A stretch of DNA of 64,000 nucleotides from JBAYSY01 sp041675885. GTDB taxonomy: Bacteria; Pseudomonadota; Alphaproteobacteria; Rhodobacterales; Rhodobacteraceae. Location: positions 95,619-159,618 of the forward strand of contig JBAYSY010000001.1 in assembly GCA_041675885.1 (NCBI GenBank), in the 5' to 3' direction. The notes below the pieces were generated by a model that did not search any database, was not told the origin of the DNA, and was given only the letters and a program-made list of their open reading frames with translations. Shown here piece after piece: positions 9,898 through 18,498 of the stretch. Position numbers and translations under genes: made by a program. Positions within the stretch are counted from its first letter, which is position 1. Each line of letters starts with the position of its first letter.

Positions 9898-11249
9898 AAC
9901 GCCTGATCGAAAAGGGCCTGATGTTCGGCAACCTGATCGAGGTCGCCTCCCCCGCGCTGGTCGAACGCTACAACCGCGCCCTGAAGCACCTGACCGGGCG
10001 CGAGACCGCGCTTTCCGACTTCCACATCGACATTTCCGGCTATTCGCCCGAGGTGGGGGACGAGCTGGGCGACATGCTCTACCTCAACCCCGACGGCTGC
10101 AACCGGCAGTTCATCCTGCTGACCACGGCGCAGAAGACCGGGCCCTTGCTCAACGCGCATTTCTCGACCTCGCGCGGCATATTGCGCCAGTTCATCGACG
10201 CCAACGAACCGGCGCTGTTCGCGCTCACCGCCCGCGACGCGGTGGCGGGGGAGTTGCAGAACACCGTGTTCGACCTGTCGTCCCCCGCCCGGCTGTTCGA
10301 CATCCGCCGGGTCACGGTCGAGGCCGACACCATCGGCGGCCATGTCGCCGACGCCCGCAGGCTCACCAAGCTGGTGGAGCGGTTCCGCTCCGAGCCGGAC
10401 GGCTGGCGCGACGACCTGCTGATCGCCGAGATGATCGACATCGCCGGGCGCACCGGCGACGTGACCCGGCTGCCGGTGACGCTCGACCGGATGGGGTTCG
10501 AGCAGCCGAACTTCTGGACCTCGCATTTCGGCGGGCTTTATATCTTCCGCGACCTGCCCTTCCCGGCCGCCATCGCCGCCGACCGCGCCGCCGCGCCCGG
10601 GGAAATGCCGATCGCGCAGGTGATGGAGCTGCGGCAGAGGAACCACATCGCCGACTGGCTGGAGCGCAACCAACTGGTCGAGCCCATCGTCAAGGCGCGC
10701 GGCCTCGATGCGGCGGCGCTGCTGCGGCAGAAGATGGATTTCATCCTTGTCGATGCGGCCGAGACGCTGGGGCTGGAGATCGGCGGGGCGTCGCGCCACG
10801 AGCTGCGGCAGATCGCCCGCAAGCTGGGGGCGGCGCTGCCCGACGAATTCAAGGGGCTGGCCGACCTGCTGCGCTGGGCCGGGACCGGCGGCGACTGGCC
10901 GAAGATCGACTCCGAGCACCCGGCCTATTTCTACACGCTGCGCGCCCGCGCCCACAAGGACCGCGACCTCGTGAACATGCTGCTGGCGGAACTTGCGCCG
11001 CTCGACGTGCGGCAGCTGTTCATCTGCCACAAGGGGCTGTTCTACCGCACCTATGCGGGCTGGTCCGACATCAAGCGCGGCTATGTCGCGGACTTCCTCG
11101 AACGGGAATACAAGATCGACAAGGCGGGCGCCCGGACCGCCCTGTTCGGCCCCGAACCGGGGATGGACGACCCGCCCGAACCGCCGCCCGAACCCGCACG
11201 CACGGCCGCCGTCGGCCCATGGGGTGCGGTGCGGAGGGGTGGCAGATGA
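9894..11249 (+). CDS. Protein of unknown function (possibly DUF6638 family)
   Basis: A 451-residue cytoplasmic-looking protein, rich in Arg, Leu and Asp, with no membrane helix or known catalytic motif that I can identify. It begins MKRLIEKGLMFGNLIEV and has conserved-looking blocks such as ALYNR-type helices near the start, SRHELRQIARKLGAALPDEF around residue 300 and AYFYTLRARAHKDRDLVNML near residue 345. From memory it resembles a family named DUF6638 in Rhodobacterales, but I could not verify that. The ATG overlaps the stop of the inserted DUF2971-like gene, and its own stop overlaps the next start (ATGA at 11246-11249). The last 30 residues are a proline-rich tail. Probably part of the ATPase complex. 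Confidence 0.78.
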   Translation: MKRLIEKGLMFGNLIEVASPALVERYNRALKHLTGRETALSDFHIDISGYSPEVGDELGDMLYLNPDGCNRQFILLTTAQKTGPLLNAHFSTSRGILRQFIDANEPALFALTARDAVAGELQNTVFDLSSPARLFDIRRVTVEADTIGGHVADARRLTKLVERFRSEPDGWRDDLLIAEMIDIAGRTGDVTRLPVTLDRMGFEQPNFWTSHFGGLYIFRDLPFPAAIAADRAAAPGEMPIAQVMELRQRNHIADWLERNQLVEPIVKARGLDAAALLRQKMDFILVDAAETLGLEIGGASRHELRQIARKLGAALPDEFKGLADLLRWAGTGGDWPKIDSEHPAYFYTLRARAHKDRDLVNMLLAELAPLDVRQLFICHKGLFYRTYAGWSDIKRGYVADFLEREYKIDKAGARTALFGPEPGMDDPPEPPPEPARTAAVGPWGAVRRGGR

Positions 11250-11512
11250 TCGCGCTCATTCGCCTCGCGCTTCTCGGCTTCGTCGCGCTGACGGTGCTTT
11301 ACGTGCTGGTCTGGCTCTATGCCCGGTCGCTGCGGCGCGAGCGGCTGGAGCAAAGGTGGGAGGCCAAGGGCCGCCACGGCGACCGCGCCGCCTATGTGCG
11401 GCGCGGGATGCAGCAGTATGAACGTTCGCTGCGCCGCCGCCTGCTCTGGCTTGTCTATATCATCCCGGCCATGCTGGTCGTCACTATCGTCTATCTGCTG
11501 AACTTCACCTGA
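11246..11512 (+). CDS. Small two-helix membrane protein
   Basis: An 88-residue protein with two predicted transmembrane helices: residues about 3-23 (hydrophobic LIRLALLGFVALTVLYVLVW core) and about 64-86 (LLWLVYIIPAMLVVTIVYLL). Between them lies a strongly basic loop rich in Arg and Glu, so the loop should face the cytoplasm and both ends the periplasm. ATG 11246 overlaps the upstream stop and GGAGGGG at 11233-11239 supplies the ribosome site; a start 27 bases upstream is less likely. The gene is 10 bases before the DUF1523 gene. It may anchor the ATPase cluster to the inner membrane. I do not recognise a named family. Confidence 0.75.
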   Translation: MIALIRLALLGFVALTVLYVLVWLYARSLRRERLEQRWEAKGRHGDRAAYVRRGMQQYERSLRRRLLWLVYIIPAMLVVTIVYLLNFT

Positions 11513-11522
11513 AGGCCCCGCC

Positions 11523-12176
11523 ATGATGCGCTATGTGAAATGGACCCTCTGGCTGCTGGCCGCGACGCTGATCGTCGCGACCCTGCACTACAACCTGCCG
11601 CAGCACGATATCGTGCGGATCGTGAACACGGAAAACCGCCGGGTCGATTTCGGCGAGAACGCGTTCTTCTGGGCCTCGCCCGATGTGGGCTCGGCGACCG
11701 CAGAGACCCGCGACGTGTTCTTCATCCAGACCGTGCGGCCGAACGGCCGGCCGATCGTCTATCGCAACGAGGACACCGCCTGGGGCTGGCCGCCCTATTT
11801 CAAGATCGGCAGTCACAACCTCCAGGCCCGAGCAAGCAACCTGACCTCGACCGCCGCCGATCCGGTCTGGGTGGCGATGCGGCATTACGGCTGGCGCAAC
11901 GAGTTCCTGACGATCTTCCCCAACGCCATCTCGCTGCGCGAGGTCGAGGGGCCGGAGGTGCGCATCTTCCCCTGGCTCAGCCTGACCATCCTTGCCACGC
12001 TGGCCCTGATCGGGCTGATGCTGCGGCAGATGCTGCGCCGGTTCCGCCGCCGCACCATCGACCCGGTGCTGGACGAGATGGGCGACCGGGCCGACCGCGC
12101 CCGCGACCGCGCGCGCGAGGCGAAGGGCGGTTTCCGTGCCTGGCTCGACACCTGGCGCGGCAAGCCCCGGCGCTGA
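11523..12176 (+). CDS. DUF1523 family membrane protein
   Basis: A 217-residue protein matching my knowledge of DUF1523, an alphaproteobacterial family of unknown function. The start MMRYVKWTLWLLAATLIVATL is a membrane helix; a periplasmic domain of about 130 residues follows (with QHDIVRIVNTENRRVDFG and RNEDTAWGWPPYFKIGS); a second helix (PWLSLTILATLALIGLMLR) lies at about 150-168; and a charged cytoplasmic tail of about 45 residues ends the protein. It is the last gene of the row before pdxJ and is separated from it by 75 bases. A role as the membrane partner of the upstream ATPase cluster is suggested only by position. Confidence 0.82.
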   Translation: MMRYVKWTLWLLAATLIVATLHYNLPQHDIVRIVNTENRRVDFGENAFFWASPDVGSATAETRDVFFIQTVRPNGRPIVYRNEDTAWGWPPYFKIGSHNLQARASNLTSTAADPVWVAMRHYGWRNEFLTIFPNAISLREVEGPEVRIFPWLSLTILATLALIGLMLRQMLRRFRRRTIDPVLDEMGDRADRARDRAREAKGGFRAWLDTWRGKPRR

Positions 12177-12251
12177 CCGCCCCCCTTCTGGTGGTTCAGC
12201 TTGTCCGCTAAACCCTGTAACCTGCCCCCGGAACACGAGCAGGAGGACGCC

Positions 12252-13007
12252 ATGTCTACCCCCTTTCCGGCCCGGCTGCGGCTTGGCGTGAACATCGACC
12301 ACGTGGCCACCGTGCGCAATGCGCGCGGCGGGGCCTGGCCCGATCCGGTGCGGGCGGCCCGGCTGGCCGAGGCGGCGGGCGCCGACGGCATCACCGCTCA
12401 TCTGCGCGAGGATCGCCGCCACATCATGGACGCCGACATCGAACGGCTGACCCGGGCGCTGACGACGCCGCTCAACTTCGAGATGGCGGCGACGGCCGAG
12501 ATGCAGGCCATCGCCCTGCACCATCGCCCGCACGCGGTCTGCATCGTGCCGGAAAAGCGCGAGGAACGCACCACCGAGGGCGGGCTCGACGTGGCCGGCG
12601 ACGAAGCGCGGCTGGTGGATTTCATCGCCCCCCTGCGCGAGGCCGGTTGCCGGGTGTCGCTGTTCATCGGCCACGAGGCGGCGCAGATCGAGGCTTCGGC
12701 CCGGATCGGCGCGGCGGTGGTGGAACTGCACACCGGGCATTACTGCGACCTGCACAGCGGAAACCGCCTGGCCGAGGCCGAGGCCGAACTCGCGGCGCTG
12801 GCCGGGGGCGCGGCACTGGCGCACGGGCTCGGGCTTGAGGTCCACGCCGGGCACGGGCTTTCGTACGAGACCGTCGGCCCGGTGGCCGCCATGCCGGAGC
12901 TTGCCGAACTGAACATCGGGCATTTCCTGATTTCCGAGGCGATCTTCCGCGGCCTCGACCCGGCGATCCGCGAGATGCGCCGCCTGATGGACGCCGCAAG
13001 GGCATGA
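12252..13007 (+). CDS. pdxJ: Pyridoxine 5'-phosphate synthase
   Basis: A 251-residue PdxJ, the cytoplasmic enzyme that condenses 1-deoxy-D-xylulose 5-phosphate with 3-amino-2-oxopropyl phosphate to give pyridoxine 5'-phosphate (DXP-dependent vitamin B6 pathway). Characteristic segments are RLGVNIDHVATVRNARGG at the start, AHLREDRRHI around residue 56, CIVPEKREERTTEGGLDV near 98 and GLEVHAGHGL near 195, which hold the phosphate and metal contacts. ATG 12252 follows AGGAGGA at 12240-12246. The stop overlaps the start of acpS (ATGA at 13004-13007), the usual pdxJ-acpS arrangement of proteobacteria. Length is normal. Confidence 0.96.
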   Translation: MSTPFPARLRLGVNIDHVATVRNARGGAWPDPVRAARLAEAAGADGITAHLREDRRHIMDADIERLTRALTTPLNFEMAATAEMQAIALHHRPHAVCIVPEKREERTTEGGLDVAGDEARLVDFIAPLREAGCRVSLFIGHEAAQIEASARIGAAVVELHTGHYCDLHSGNRLAEAEAELAALAGGAALAHGLGLEVHAGHGLSYETVGPVAAMPELAELNIGHFLISEAIFRGLDPAIREMRRLMDAARA

Positions 13008-13411
13008 TCCTGGGCATCGGTTCCGACCTGGCCAATATCGAGCGTATCGCCGCCACGCTCGACCGGTTCGGCGACCGTTTCCGCAACCGGGTCTTCACGC
13101 CCGAGGAACAGCGCAAGGCCGAACGGCGCCGCGATGTCGCGGGCACCTATGCCAAGCGCTGGGCCGCCAAGGAAGCCTGCTCCAAGGCGCTGGGCACCGG
13201 GCTGCGGATGGGAATCTCGTGGAAGGACATGGCCGTGTCGAACCTGCGTTCGGGCCAGCCGGTGATGCACCTGACCGGCTGGGCGGCGGAACGGCTGGCC
13301 GCGATGACGCCCGAGGGGCACGAGGCAATCGTGCATGTCACGCTGACCGACGACCACCCCTGGGCACAGGCCGTGGTACTGATCGAGGCCCGCCCGCTGC
13401 CGGGACCGTAG
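13004..13411 (+). CDS. acpS: Holo-[acyl-carrier-protein] synthase
   Basis: A 135-residue phosphopantetheinyl transferase that moves 4'-phosphopantetheine from coenzyme A to acyl carrier protein, activating fatty-acid synthesis. The first magnesium motif is GIGSDLANIERI (Asp7 region) and the second is KRWAAKEACSKALGTG around residues 45-60, with the conserved Lys and Glu. Its start overlaps the pdxJ stop, so the two are translationally coupled. Unlike many relatives, lepB and rnc do not follow; the downstream gap holds intergenic repeats and then convergent moeB. Length and motifs are ordinary. Confidence 0.96.
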   Translation: MILGIGSDLANIERIAATLDRFGDRFRNRVFTPEEQRKAERRRDVAGTYAKRWAAKEACSKALGTGLRMGISWKDMAVSNLRSGQPVMHLTGWAAERLAAMTPEGHEAIVHVTLTDDHPWAQAVVLIEARPLPGP

Positions 13412-13439
13412 GCGGCGCAAAAGGCGCGGGCATATCGGC

Positions 13440-13620
13440 AAATCGAGGTGGCGGAATCGCCCACCCCACCTGATCCGACCCGCAGGGTGCGCCCACGCGC
13501 ACCATCCCGGTTGATCCCCTGCCCTCTGTGGTCTGGCAGTTTATGGTGCCGAATACCCCGACGCCTGTGCATGCCGCAACGTAGCAGAAGCGGCCGCCGT
13601 CGTGCCGAAGGCACGCCTCC
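13440..13620. repeat. Dispersed intergenic repeat, family 2 (copy 1)
   Basis: This occupies the middle of the 320-base gap between convergent acpS and moeB. It holds GGTGGCGGAATCGCCCACC (13450 region), CACGCGCACCATCC near 13496-13509 and a 28-base segment at 13543-13570 that matches 32248-32275 at 23 of 28 positions. No coding sequence with family likeness is seen. Its parts recur in the same order or inverted at 32186-32345, which suggests a spreading intergenic element. Confidence 0.6.
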
Positions 13621-13731
13621 GGCGTGACGCGGGCGGTCGGCCGCTGCCCGGCGGCGCTGACGCGCCTTGGTTCCGGGCAAGGGAAAAAGCAGAGCGCTCC
13701 GGCACACCGCTTGCCGAAATACCCAATGACG

Positions 13732-14781
13732 CTACCCCGCCCCGGCCCGATACCCGCCGCAGGCGGCACAGCCCGCACGGGGGCCAAGCCTTACCACCCG
13801 GGTCTCGGCATGAAGCGCGTCGAAGATCAGCATCCGGCCGCGCAGCCCCTCGCCCGCGCCCGCCAGCAGCTTCACCGCCTCCACCGCCATCATCGAGCCC
13901 ATCACCCCCGGCAGCGGCGCCACGATCCCCGCTTCGGCGCAGCTCGGCACCAGCCCGGGCGCCGGGCGTTCGGGAAAGACGCACTCGAAACACGGCCCGC
14001 CGCGCGCCGGGTCGTAAAGCGAAATCTGCCCCTCCCATTGCGTCATCGCGGCGGCGATCAGCGGCACCCCGGCGGCGGCACAGATCCGGTTCACCAGATA
14101 GCGGGTGTCGAAATTGTCCGACCCGTCAAGCACAAGGTCATGGTCCTCGATCAGATCGGCGGCGATTTCCGGCGTCAGCCGCCGGTGATACGGCCGCACC
14201 TCGACAAAGGGATTGAGCGCGCGCACAGCGGCTTCGGCCGACTGCACCTTGGGCAGGCCGATACGGGCATCGGTATGGATCACCTGTCGCTGGAGGTTGG
14301 CGTTCTCCACCACATCATCGTCGATCACGCCGATGGTGCCCACCCCCGCCGCCGCCAGATAAAGCAGCACGGGCGAGCCGAGGCCCCCCGCCCCCACCAC
14401 CAGCACCTTCGCCGCCTTCAGCCGCTTCTGCCCCGCGCCGCCGATCTCGCGCAGCACGATATGGCGGGCATAGCGGTCAAGCTCGGCCTCGCGGAACGTG
14501 CCCTGCCGGGGCGGGGCCGGGGCCGGGGCCGCGCGGGCGTGCAACCGGCCCAGCGCGGCGCGATAGCCCAGCACCACCGCCCCGCCAAGCCCGAGGGCAA
14601 GCCAGGGCTCCGCCCCGCCCCCGGTGGCAGCGCGCAGCGCATGGCCTTCGGGCAACAGCAGATGCGCCGCGACCACGGCAAGATAAAGGATCGCAACCGG
14701 CACCAGCCGCCTGCGCGGAGGCACGCCCAGCCACCAGCCCAGCCCCCAAAGCGCCGCGGCAAACCCGAGAACCGCCGCCAT
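13732..14781 (-). CDS. moeB: HesA/MoeB/ThiF family adenylyltransferase with N-terminal membrane helices
   Basis: A 349-residue protein. The first 85 residues form about three hydrophobic segments (for example VLGFAAALWGLGWWLGV and VPVAILYLAVVAAHLLL), then comes a complete E1-like adenylylation domain: KVLVVGAGGLGSPVLLYLAA for ATP binding, DDDVVENANLQRQ, and LDGSDNFDTRYLVN. Two zinc Cys pairs (CFECVFPE and CAACG) are present, as is the catalytic-region Cys in VPSCAEAG. MoeB activates the C-terminus of MoaD for molybdopterin synthesis; family members may also serve ThiS. It is the last gene of coaBC-dut-moeB, 2 bases after dut. The membrane-anchored form is known in this order. Confidence 0.88.
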   Translation of the reverse strand: MAAVLGFAAALWGLGWWLGVPPRRRLVPVAILYLAVVAAHLLLPEGHALRAATGGGAEPWLALGLGGAVVLGYRAALGRLHARAAPAPAPPRQGTFREAELDRYARHIVLREIGGAGQKRLKAAKVLVVGAGGLGSPVLLYLAAAGVGTIGVIDDDVVENANLQRQVIHTDARIGLPKVQSAEAAVRALNPFVEVRPYHRRLTPEIAADLIEDHDLVLDGSDNFDTRYLVNRICAAAGVPLIAAAMTQWEGQISLYDPARGGPCFECVFPERPAPGLVPSCAEAGIVAPLPGVMGSMMAVEAVKLLAGAGEGLRGRMLIFDALHAETRVVRLGPRAGCAACGGYRAGAG

Positions 14782-14783
14782 CT

Positions 14784-15251
14784 CTAGCCCCGCCCGGTCG
14801 AGCCGAACCCGCCCGCGCCGCGCACGGTCCCGGCCAGCGCCCCGGCCAGCGCGAAACGCGCCTGCACCACGGGTGCGACGATCATCTGCGCCACCCGCTC
14901 GCCATGCACGACGGTGAACGGCTCGGCCCCGAGGTTGACCAGCAGTATCCCCAGAGGCCCGCGATAGTCGCTGTCGATGGTGCCCGGCGTGTTCGGCAGG
15001 CTGATCCCGTGTTTCAGCGCAAGGCCCGAACGCGGGCGGAGCTGGATCTCGAACCCTTCGGGGATCTCGACCCGCAGCCCCGAGGGCACGATGATCCGCG
15101 CCATCGGCGCGATCACGATCCCCCCGGCGCGGTCTTCGGGCCGCAGGTTGGCGCGGATATCAGCCCCGGCGGCACCTGCGGTGGCATATTCCGGCAGTGC
15201 GACATCCGGGTCGGCCCAATCCTCGCGCAACACCCGGATCACGGGGGTCAT
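14784..15251 (-). CDS. dut: Deoxyuridine 5'-triphosphate nucleotidohydrolase
   Basis: A 155-residue dUTPase that converts dUTP to dUMP and pyrophosphate, keeping uracil out of DNA and supplying dTMP synthesis. The five family motifs are visible: AGAAGADIRANL, LRPRSGLALKHG, NTPGTIDSDYRGPLGILLVN (with the catalytic Asp), ERVAQMIVAPV and the C-terminal arm RGAGGFGSTGRG that closes over the nucleotide. A homotrimer is expected. The start ATG at 15251 overlaps the stop of coaBC (ATGA on the minus strand at 15248-15251), so the genes are translationally coupled. Confidence 0.97.
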   Translation of the reverse strand: MTPVIRVLREDWADPDVALPEYATAGAAGADIRANLRPEDRAGGIVIAPMARIIVPSGLRVEIPEGFEIQLRPRSGLALKHGISLPNTPGTIDSDYRGPLGILLVNLGAEPFTVVHGERVAQMIVAPVVQARFALAGALAGTVRGAGGFGSTGRG

Positions 15252-16456
15252 GGCGCCTTCTCCCCCAGCGCCGCGGCGATCCGCGCGGCCAGCCGCCCGG
15301 CCACCTCGGCCTTGCCCATGCGCGGCCAGCTTTCCTCGCCCGCTTCGGTGATCAGCGTCACCTCGTTCTCGGTCCCGCCCATGATGCCGGTGGCCGGGCT
15401 CACGTCGTTTGCCACCAGCCAGTCGCAGCCCTTGCGGGCGCGCTTGGCGCGGGCATGGGCGATCACGTCGTCGGTCTCGGCGGCAAAGCCCACCACCAGC
15501 CGGGGCCGCAGCGGCCCGGGTTTCGAGACCGTGGCGAGGATGTCGGGGTTTTCCGCCAGCGCCAGCGTGGGCAGGCTGCCCGAACCGTCCTTCTTGACCT
15601 TGGAACCCGAGGCATTGGTCACCCGCCAGTCGGCCACCGCGGCGGCGCAGACCATCGCATCGGCGGGAAGCGCCGCCTCGACCGCCGCCAGCATCTCGCG
15701 CGCGGTCTCGACCCGGACCACCCCGGCGCCTTCGGGCGGCGGGACCGAGGCCGGGCCGGTCACGAAGGTGACCCGCGCCCCCAGCGCCACCAGCGCCGCC
15801 GCCAGTGCCGCCCCCTGCGCGCCCGAGGAACGGTTGGCGATGTAACGCACCGGGTCGATCGGCTCATGGGTCGGGCCCGAGGTCAGCACCACATGCCTGC
15901 CCGCCAGCGGCCCCGGCGCGAAGGCGGCGCGAATCGCGGCAAGGATCGCCTCCGGCTCCGCCATCCGGCCGGGGCCGAACTCGCCGCAGGCCATCGCGCC
16001 CTCGTCGGGGCCGACCACCGCCACCCCGTCCGCCGCCAGCGTGGCCAGATTGCGCCGCGTGGCCGGATGCCGCCACATCCGCACGTTCATCGCGGGCGCG
16101 ACCAGCACCCGCTTGTCGGTCGCCATCAGCAGGGTCGAGGCAAGATCGTCCGCATGGCCCCCGGCCATCTTCGCCATCAGATCGGCGGTCGCGGGCGCCA
16201 CCACCACCAGATCGGCGGCGCGCGACAGCTGGATATGGCCCATCTCGGCCTCGGCGGTCAGGTCGAACAGATCGGTATGGACCTTCTCCCCCGCCAGTGC
16301 CGAGATCGACAGCGGCGTGACGAACTCCGCCCCCGCGCGGGTCAGCACCGGCGCGACCGAGGCGCCCGCGTCGCCCAGCCGCCGGATCAGTTCCAGCACC
16401 TTGTAGGCCGCGATCCCGCCGCCGACGATCAGAAGGATACGTTTTCCCGTCAGCAT
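15248..16456 (-). CDS. coaBC: Bifunctional phosphopantothenoylcysteine decarboxylase / phosphopantothenate-cysteine ligase
   Basis: A 402-residue two-domain enzyme for two steps of coenzyme A synthesis. The N-terminal flavoprotein CoaC domain (about 1-180) has GKRILLIVGGGIAAYKVLEL, the catalytic-histidine region EMGHIQLSRAADLVVVAPAT and VAPAMNVRMW. The CTP-dependent CoaB domain (about 185-402) has VLTSGPTHEPIDPVRYIANR-type start (residues VVLTSGPTHEPIDP), SSGAQGAALA, AAAVADWR and a KVKKDGSG lysine motif. The start is ATG 16456, the start of homology, with GGCAGGGGGC just upstream; an upstream in-frame start lies in a repeat. It heads the coaBC-dut-moeB operon. In related genomes this set usually follows ubiB, which here lies over 20 kb away. 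Confidence 0.96.
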   Translation of the reverse strand: MLTGKRILLIVGGGIAAYKVLELIRRLGDAGASVAPVLTRAGAEFVTPLSISALAGEKVHTDLFDLTAEAEMGHIQLSRAADLVVVAPATADLMAKMAGGHADDLASTLLMATDKRVLVAPAMNVRMWRHPATRRNLATLAADGVAVVGPDEGAMACGEFGPGRMAEPEAILAAIRAAFAPGPLAGRHVVLTSGPTHEPIDPVRYIANRSSGAQGAALAAALVALGARVTFVTGPASVPPPEGAGVVRVETAREMLAAVEAALPADAMVCAAAVADWRVTNASGSKVKKDGSGSLPTLALAENPDILATVSKPGPLRPRLVVGFAAETDDVIAHARAKRARKGCDWLVANDVSPATGIMGGTENEVTLITEAGEESWPRMGKAEVAGRLAARIAAALGEKAP

Positions 16457-16480
16457 CGCGCCCCCTGCCTCACTCCCCGC

Positions 16481-16530
16481 CTCCTGCATTTCATCTTGCC
16501 ACAAATACTCCGGGAGGCCGGCCCCCCGGA
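16481..16530. repeat. Short piece of intergenic repeat family 1
   Basis: Between coaBC and the ChaN-like gene, the stretch CATTTCATCTTGCCACAAAT followed by ACTCCGGGAGG and GGCCGGCCCCCCGG resembles the core of the family-1 repeats at 3261, 34154 and 38534 (a CTCCGG end, an AAATACT box and a GATGAAA box). It is too short to be a full copy. Confidence 0.45.
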
Positions 16531-16583
16531 CCGCGGCCGGGGCCTGCGGGACAGGCGCAGCCTAGGCCGCGCCCCGGCCAAGC

Positions 16584-17429
16584 TCAACCCTGCTGGCGGA
16601 GGGCGGCGCAGGGGTCGGGGCGGGGCTGCGGCTCGGTCACGATCCACAGGTCGTAAGGCGCGGCGGGGCCGGGGTCGGCTTCCAGCTGCCCGATGCTGAG
16701 CACCGAAAGCTCCGGCGCGGCCAGCGCCAGCGCCGCCGGAATACCCTCGTCGCGCCGCGCGTGGCCGGTGCCGGTGATGACCACGACCGGCCCGCCGGTC
16801 GCGGCCGTGGCCGCGACCACGGCACGGGCAAGCGCGGCGTCGCGCAGCCGCTGGGCCTCGACCAGGCCGGTCAGCATCGATTCGGGCAGCGCGTCGCAAT
16901 GGGCGGTCATCTGCGCCGCCTCGCGCGCGGCCTGATCTTCGGGGGTCAGCGGATCGGCAAGCCCGAACCGGGCCGCCGCGCCGAAAGCCGCATCGTAAGC
17001 CGCATCGAATACCGCCGCCGCACCGTCCTGCATCGCCCGGCGCACCTCTTCGCGCGGCAGCGCGCCACCGTGGACCTCGGCCGAAGGCGCCGCGGTGAAG
17101 ATCGGGTGGTACATGGCGAAGTCGGGCCAGCCCGAGGCGTCCCATTCCAGCGCCGCGCCCAGCGCCCCGGCATCGCCGCGCGTCCCGGGCGTGACCCGGG
17201 CGGCCTGATCCGGCCGCAGCATCTCGAACACCAGCGCGGCGGGGGCGATCGCCGCGACCGCCGCGGCCTGATTGCGGTGGTGGACGGGGTGGTCGTGAAC
17301 CTCGCCGAGAATCACCACATCGGCGGGGGGCAGGCTTGTCAAAGCCTCCGGCCCGATCTCATGTGCCGCCACCGGCCCCGCCAACACCAACGCCAACCCC
17401 AACCCCGTCCCGACCGTCACCCGCGCCAT
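16584..17429 (-). CDS. ChaN-like (Tiki/DUF399 superfamily) exported protein
   Basis: About 281 residues with a signal peptide (VTVGTGLGLALVLAGPVAA, cleavage expected near AHEIG), so it acts in the periplasm. The mature part matches the ChaN family: VVILGEVHDHPVHHRNQ holds the family's metal- or haem-binding Glu and His, VFEMLRPDQ follows, and VVVITGTGHARRDEGIPAAL carries the second histidine. Campylobacter ChaN binds haem and is linked to iron uptake; relatives are related to Tiki proteases. I favour ATG 17429, because GGGGG lies directly against the alternative ATG 17435. No iron-transport genes are nearby, so its role here is open. Confidence 0.85.
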   Translation of the reverse strand: MARVTVGTGLGLALVLAGPVAAHEIGPEALTSLPPADVVILGEVHDHPVHHRNQAAAVAAIAPAALVFEMLRPDQAARVTPGTRGDAGALGAALEWDASGWPDFAMYHPIFTAAPSAEVHGGALPREEVRRAMQDGAAAVFDAAYDAAFGAAARFGLADPLTPEDQAAREAAQMTAHCDALPESMLTGLVEAQRLRDAALARAVVAATAATGGPVVVITGTGHARRDEGIPAALALAAPELSVLSIGQLEADPGPAAPYDLWIVTEPQPRPDPCAALRQQG

Positions 17430-17574
17430 CGTCATCCCCCTGGTTCAAGACACCCTTCTGCCACGGCGACCGCGTTTACACCAGAGCGTGCCGCATGAAC
17501 ACGGCACGCTCCGGCCCGTCATCAACGGAGGTTCGAGAAGCAGAAAACCGGCCCCCGCTTTTCCGCGACATGCC

Positions 17575-18453
17575 CTATACGAGAAAGTGATGCACCTCGC
17601 GCGACTGGTCCTCGACCGACTTGCGCATCTTGACGAAGGCGGCGGCCTCCAGCTGCCGGACCCGCTCCTTCGACAGGCCCAGCTCCTGCCCGAGGCTTTC
17701 CAGCGTCCGCGGTTCCTCGCGCAGTTTCCGTTCGGTGACGATGAAACGTTCCCGCTCGTTCAAAGCCTGAAGCGCGACGATCAGCCAGTCGCGCAGCCGG
17801 GCGGAGTCGTGGCGGCCCTCGACGATCTCGGCGGCCTGCTCGGCCTCGTCCTCCAGCGCGTCGATCCATTCGCGCCCGTCCTCGTCCGCCGCCTGCGTGG
17901 CGTTGAGCGAGAAATCCGACCCGGCCAGCCGCCCCTCCATCATTTCCACGTCATGCAGCGGCACGCCCACCTCGCGGGCGACCATCTCGCGCAGCTGGTG
18001 GCCGTCCAGCACCTCGCCACGCTTCCGCGCCTCGCGTTCCAGCCGGGCCTGAACCCGGCGCAGGTTGAAGAACAGCGACTTCTGGCTGGAGGTCGAGCCG
18101 GTGCGCACCATCGACCAGTTGCGCATGACGTAATCCTGTATGCCCGCCTTGATCCACCACATCGCATAGGTGGAAAACCGCACCCCACGGTCGGGGTCGA
18201 ACTTGTCGGCGGCCTTCATCAGGCCCAGCCCGGCCTCCTGTATCAGGTCGTTCATCGGGGCGCCGTAGCGGCGGAACCGTGCCGCCATCGAGATCGCCAG
18301 CCGCATATATGCGGTGATCAGCCGGTGCAACGCGGCCTCGTCGCGCTGGTCGCGCCATGCAAGGGCCAGACGCCGCTCGGTCTCGGCATCCAGAAGTTCG
18401 GCCTTCATCGCTTGGCGGGAAAGCCCGTGATCGGTATATCCGTCGAGCGCCAT
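17575..18453 (-). CDS. rpoH: RNA polymerase sigma-32 type factor (RpoH, RpoHII-like)
   Basis: A 292-residue group-3 sigma factor. Region 2 contains HRLITAYMRLAISMAARFRR, MNDLIQEAGLGLMKAADKFD and RFSTYAMWWIKAGIQDYVMR; the RpoH box is SSQKSLFFNLRRVQA near residue 125; region 4.2 ends SLGQELGLSKERVRQLE. The N-terminus MALDGYTDHG matches what I remember of the second RpoH (RpoHII) of Rhodobacter sphaeroides, which serves the singlet-oxygen and heat response under control of the ECF factor RpoE. A TGATCC-N18-TATTAGA site lies just upstream at 18499-18529, agreeing with such control. It is divergent from cobU. Only one rpoH is in the window. Confidence 0.93.
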   Translation of the reverse strand: MALDGYTDHGLSRQAMKAELLDAETERRLALAWRDQRDEAALHRLITAYMRLAISMAARFRRYGAPMNDLIQEAGLGLMKAADKFDPDRGVRFSTYAMWWIKAGIQDYVMRNWSMVRTGSTSSQKSLFFNLRRVQARLEREARKRGEVLDGHQLREMVAREVGVPLHDVEMMEGRLAGSDFSLNATQAADEDGREWIDALEDEAEQAAEIVEGRHDSARLRDWLIVALQALNERERFIVTERKLREEPRTLESLGQELGLSKERVRQLEAAAFVKMRKSVEDQSREVHHFLV

Positions 18454-18498
18454 GGCAACCCCTTTCGCGGGCCGCCTTCCCCGGCCCTTTCATGGCAG

